From: a bacterium
GTDB lineage: Bacteria; Armatimonadota; Fimbriimonadia; Fimbriimonadales; JBAXQP01
Assembly (NCBI GenBank): GCA_037131655.1
Contig: JBAXQP010000108.1
Coordinates: 1 to 8,479 of the forward strand
Length of the DNA stretch: 8,479 nucleotides
Direction of reading: 5' to 3'
Shown here: positions 5,976 through 8,479 of the stretch, one piece after another
Layout of the letters: every line of letters begins with the position of its first letter
How positions within the stretch are numbered: the stretch's first letter is position 1
Program-made: the position numbers and the translations under genes
The notes under the pieces: model-generated
The model's database searches: none
Seen by the model: only the letters and a program-made list of their open reading frames with translations
Told to the model about the DNA's origin: nothing

Positions 5976-6189
5976 CAGGGGGAATATTTAAAAATAGTTC
6001 GCGCACAGAAACTGTATTGACCTGAATTTTCGGTTTTGTGAAAAGAAAATTTAAATAGTGTGATTCTTAAGAAGGAATAATTACGTTGCGTGTCGTACTT
6101 ACTCATTGACTAGTAAAACCCACTGCCATTATTGTTGATTAGCTTGTAACCAAGAAGATAATTAGTAGTTCAGGAATCGATTATATAAA
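5976..6189. other. Non-coding stretch after galU
   Basis: No gene is supportable here. The stretch is AT-rich. It contains one weak AT-rich hairpin, AATTTTC (6025-6031) with GAAAATT (6045-6051), which has no GC stem and is not a convincing galU terminator. A promoter-like site lies near its right end (6135-6162). Confidence 0.5.
6135..6162 (+). promoter_or_regulatory. Promoter-like site upstream of the secreted-protein region
   Basis: TTGATT (6135-6140) and GATAAT (6157-6162) are separated by 16 bases and match the -35 and -10 hexamers at four and five of six positions. The start would be near 6169, about 37 bases before the short signal-peptide ORF at 6206. It could also serve the protease gene further on, since no better promoter is seen before 6579. 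Confidence 0.45.
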
Positions 6190-6280
6190 ATGAAAGGTGT
6201 GCAATATGAAACAGATTTTCTTACTTCTCTCGCTCTCTTTATGTTTGGCTTGCTTTGCAGCGAGCAAACCAAAGGACAAG

Positions 6281-6292
6281 GCAATCGATTGC
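6281..6292. repeat. Perfect 12-bp palindrome GCAATCGATTGC
   Basis: GCAATCGATTGC is fully self-complementary. It lies in the signal-peptide ORF region, about 100 bases downstream of an 8-bp palindrome with the same core, AATCGATT (6175-6182). Confidence 0.6.
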
Positions 6293-6372
6293 ATACTCGA
6301 CGGGTAGGCCAATGGATAGACGGCAAGATGGTTCTTCGGTGAGCGTCATCAGCGTTCTTAGTAGCTGAAGAG

Positions 6373-6386
6373 AGCTTTCGAAAGCT
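6373..6386. repeat. Perfect 14-bp palindrome AGCTTTCGAAAGCT
   Basis: AGCTTTCGAAAGCT is fully self-complementary with no unpaired centre. It sits in the disturbed region upstream of the protease gene and could be a protein-binding site or simply chance. Confidence 0.6.
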
Positions 6387-6578
6387 GTCTGGACACAAGG
6401 ATTTATGGATGCTGCAAGCTACGTTAGGCACTCTTTGTGTGGAAAGAGATACCTATGTACAGGCGATGTAAAATAATCTTACGAACTACCAACTTTCCGC
6501 TAAAAATGGGACACGGTCCAAAACCAATCACCACACTGATAGGTGATGACAACAAATTAATTTACGTTGAGGTGAGAT

Positions 6579-8479
6579 GTGAAAGGTTTATCCGTAGTTA
6601 TATTGCTCTCAATCTGTGTGTTTGTCTCTTTCGGACAGACGACAACAAAAACTCGCAAGTCAATCATTAACCAAGCGAAGGCTGCGACCGTTTGGGTGAT
6701 CACCGATAAAGCTTTAGGTTCAGGGTTTGTAGTGTCATCGGACGGCTATATTGTAACGAATAAGCACGTTGTTGATGACGCGGCTGAGATTAACGTCTTC
6801 ATCAATAATCGCGATCGATATTCTGCAAAAATCATCGAGAAGGCAAAAGACGCTGATGTAGCCATCCTCAAAATTGAGACCACAAAACCTCTGGCGACGT
6901 TAGAATTGGCGGACTCAAGTGAAGTCGAAACGGGTGAGGAGGTTTTTGCTGTAGGATACCCCTTGCCAACAGAGCAGATGAGTAATGGTATCGCGCCTGA
7001 TTATACGCTTACTTTTGGTCATATAAGCGGATTAAGACAACCCTTGGCAGGGAGTATGTTAGGAGCACGAGAACTCCTTCAACACGATACTGCAATTACT
7101 TGGGGGAACAGCGGAGGACCATTAGTTCTGATCTCTACAGGTAAAGCGGTAGGAGTGAATACTTGGGGAGTTATTTATAAAAGACAGGCAATTAATGGTC
7201 TAAAATACTCAGTTCCATCAAACACTGTGCTTGCCTTGTTAACTAATCTAAACATTCCTCTTCATCTCAATGAGCAAATTGAAGATAAAGCAAATGCTGG
7301 TTCTTCACGGCTTTCGGACTTATTATTGATCTCTGAATCACACGATATTTCGTCTGCTTGGTTACAAGATATATATTGCGATGTGGTTGTGAACCAAAAC
7401 ATGGCTAATAGCTACTTTGTGTTCAAAGCTGCAACTGGACGTGTCCCCACGCTATTAAGCTCACCGGTAGACTTTGCGAACGAAATATGGTTAACCTCTA
7501 TTGATGGAAGTTTGCTCCAGATAAAACAATTGATAGACTATGAGCCTTCAGAAGTTGTTCTGACCGATGCATCTCGCCCATTTTTCTACCCACCTGTCTC
7601 AAAGGATGAAACACTGTATGCTTGGTCGGGCAGCTTGGGATTTTGGGGAGGAATTGTTCCACGGACAGATTTCTTTGGCTGGGGAGAAAGTCGTCTGAAG
7701 GCAACAATCTCCGGAACAAGCACTTTCTATGCCTACGATATTCGTTCAAAGGCAGTTAAATGGTCAAAGGAATCAATCTTTATCTCCTCTGCACTACCAC
7801 ATGGTAAAGGAATTATTTTTGGAGGTCTTAGTGGTTACGGAGCCTTATCTAGTGATAACGGTGAAGTCTTGTGGTCACAAGGATCAGTTGGTAAGGGTGA
7901 AGAACATCCACGTTGGTACACGGTAGGAGGTGTCAGCCAATCAAACTTAATAATTCTCGAAATACCGCTTCGTGTTAGCAACAAAATGGAAGATATTGAA
8001 GAAGGTGACCCCGTTGCAGTTTTCGGGAATGGGATAGCCAAAGTTTTGCTGGCCGATGTATCTTCAGGAAAAGTTGAAAGTTCGATTGACCTTGGCAGTA
8101 TAAAAGACTTCCGTCGTGCTCTAAATTCCGGAGTTGCCATAGATTATGCCGCTGGTCAAGCAGTTTGTGTAGTCGGCGCATACCTTTATGGCGTAGACCT
8201 GAATACTAGAAAGGTCCTTTGGACAAATACGGCCGCAAGAGCTAAACAACTCGAGGATAATCGTGGGAGAGGTGCTCCTGTCTACTCTTCTGAATTAATC
8301 ATACATAAGGGAGTGTGCTATGTAGGCAATTCCGATAACAATCTCTACGCGATAGATATGAAGACGGGAAAACAAGCGTGGCAATATACCACTCGTAATT
8401 CTGTAAATGCGCCAACTATTTCAGAGGATAAAATATTAATGACTTCGGAGGACGGCACTCTTTATGCGTTGGATATAGC
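6579..8479 (+). CDS. Secreted HtrA-like serine protease with PQQ-type beta-propeller (3' end outside window)
   Basis: The frame is open from the GTG at 6579 to the window edge (633 complete codons, no stop). GAGG lies 6 bases before this start; the overlapping ATG at 6577 is followed directly by TGA. Residues 1-19 form a signal peptide (Lys, then a hydrophobic core ending VSFG), so export is expected. Residues 40-215 are an S1C trypsin-like domain with a complete triad: H63 (TNKHVV), D93 (DADVAIL) and S178 (WGNSGGPLV). The usual PDZ domains are missing. From about 270 onward come PQQ-like blades with the YxxD...W rhythm: TFYAYDI (382-388) with W395, GEVLW (428-432), YLYGVDL (535-541) with W548, NLYAID (588-593) with W601, and TLYALDI (627-633), which continues past the edge. 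The blades may sense a ligand or bind partner proteins; cofactor PQQ binding is not implied. The gene follows the decayed region directly. Confidence 0.85.
   Translation, partial: MKGLSVVILLSICVFVSFGQTTTKTRKSIINQAKAATVWVITDKALGSGFVVSSDGYIVTNKHVVDDAAEINVFINNRDRYSAKIIEKAKDADVAILKIETTKPLATLELADSSEVETGEEVFAVGYPLPTEQMSNGIAPDYTLTFGHISGLRQPLAGSMLGARELLQHDTAITWGNSGGPLVLISTGKAVGVNTWGVIYKRQAINGLKYSVPSNTVLALLTNLNIPLHLNEQIEDKANAGSSRLSDLLLISESHDISSAWLQDIYCDVVVNQNMANSYFVFKAATGRVPTLLSSPVDFANEIWLTSIDGSLLQIKQLIDYEPSEVVLTDASRPFFYPPVSKDETLYAWSGSLGFWGGIVPRTDFFGWGESRLKATISGTSTFYAYDIRSKAVKWSKESIFISSALPHGKGIIFGGLSGYGALSSDNGEVLWSQGSVGKGEEHPRWYTVGGVSQSNLIILEIPLRVSNKMEDIEEGDPVAVFGNGIAKVLLADVSSGKVESSIDLGSIKDFRRALNSGVAIDYAAGQAVCVVGAYLYGVDLNTRKVLWTNTAARAKQLEDNRGRGAPVYSSELIIHKGVCYVGNSDNNLYAIDMKTGKQAWQYTTRNSVNAPTISEDKILMTSEDGTLYALDI

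Larger units (their letters stand above)
6206..6578 (+). pseudogene. Probable decayed gene for a small secreted protein
   Basis: An ATG at 6206, with an AAAGGTG site upstream, opens a 33-codon ORF ending in TAG (6305-6307). Its first 20 residues, MKQIFLLLSLSLCLACFAAS, are a clear signal peptide, but only 13 residues follow. Protein-like text then continues in other frames. One frame gives GQWIDGKMVLR, then a TGA (6340-6342), then AFLVAEESFRKLSG. Another gives AVWTQGFMDAASYVRHSLCG and TGDVK up to about 6460. The original frame resumes with LKMGHGPKPITTLIGDDN (about 6485-6545). This suggests an exported protein of roughly 110-125 residues disrupted by several frameshifts or stops, or low-quality sequence. 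Which scrap belonged to the original gene is uncertain, and the family is not recognised. Alternatively the 33-residue peptide is a real small secreted product. Confidence 0.35.

Noticed and set aside
6025..6051. AT-rich hairpin after galU as a terminator
   Set aside because: The stem is only A-T pairs apart from one closing pair and lies 50 bases from the stop, with no strong T tract.
6340..6342. TGA as a selenocysteine codon linking GKMVLR to the following open frame
   Set aside because: No SECIS-like hairpin is evident directly after it, and a second break is needed anyway; decay or sequence error is simpler.
6162..6431. An 89-codon minus-strand frame in the gap before the protease
   Set aside because: It has no SD, no family resemblance, and runs antisense to the signal-peptide ORF.
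6437..6670. A 77-codon + strand frame overlapping the protease start
   Set aside because: It overlaps the protease signal peptide by over 90 bases in another frame. Only its middle looks protein-like, and I treat that as a scrap of the decayed gene.

Overview
This is a bacterial chromosomal window of moderate GC content. The genes are densely packed, have Shine-Dalgarno sites and are almost all housekeeping-like. There are no rRNA or tRNA genes, no CRISPR array and no transposase. The gene mix (methylthioadenosine phosphorylase, XerC next to HslV, RNase III, a GalU-type uridylyltransferase, and a secreted HtrA-like protease joined to a PQQ-type beta-propeller) does not fix the phylum. An uncultivated lineage, for example Armatimonadota-like, is only a guess.

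Layout. Positions 1-108 are the C-terminal tail of an unidentified + strand gene, followed by a strong intrinsic terminator (117-146). Positions 157-289 carry three adjacent palindromic elements that look like dispersed intergenic repeats. mtnP lies on the minus strand (326-1147), divergent from a + strand AAA_28-type P-loop NTPase gene (1331-1924). The region between them holds a symmetric pair of TTTCGGAATT boxes. The NTPase gene converges, with a 4-base gap, on an unrecognised tryptophan-rich protein gene (1929-2525, minus). Reading leftward on the minus strand from 4972 are xerC, hslV, rnc and then that unknown gene. rnc appears to have its own extended -10 promoter. hslU is not next to hslV.

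galU (5076-5975, +) is divergent from xerC. Positions 5976-6578 have no convincing intact gene. They contain a promoter-like site, a short ORF with a signal peptide, coding-looking scraps in several frames, and two perfect palindromes of 12 and 14 bp. I read this as a probable decayed or miscalled secreted-protein gene. From 6579 a GTG-started gene runs off the right edge. It encodes a signal-peptide-bearing S1C (HtrA/DegP-like) protease with a complete His-Asp-Ser triad, followed by PQQ-like propeller blades in place of the usual PDZ domains.

How the genes relate. xerC-hslV is a conserved pairing (recombinase and proteasome-like peptidase). rnc and the unknown gene downstream may be co-transcribed. 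mtnP (methionine/polyamine salvage) and the NTPase gene may share an operator. No single multi-gene defence or mobile system is evident. The most unusual items are the protease-propeller fusion and the disturbed stretch just upstream of it.
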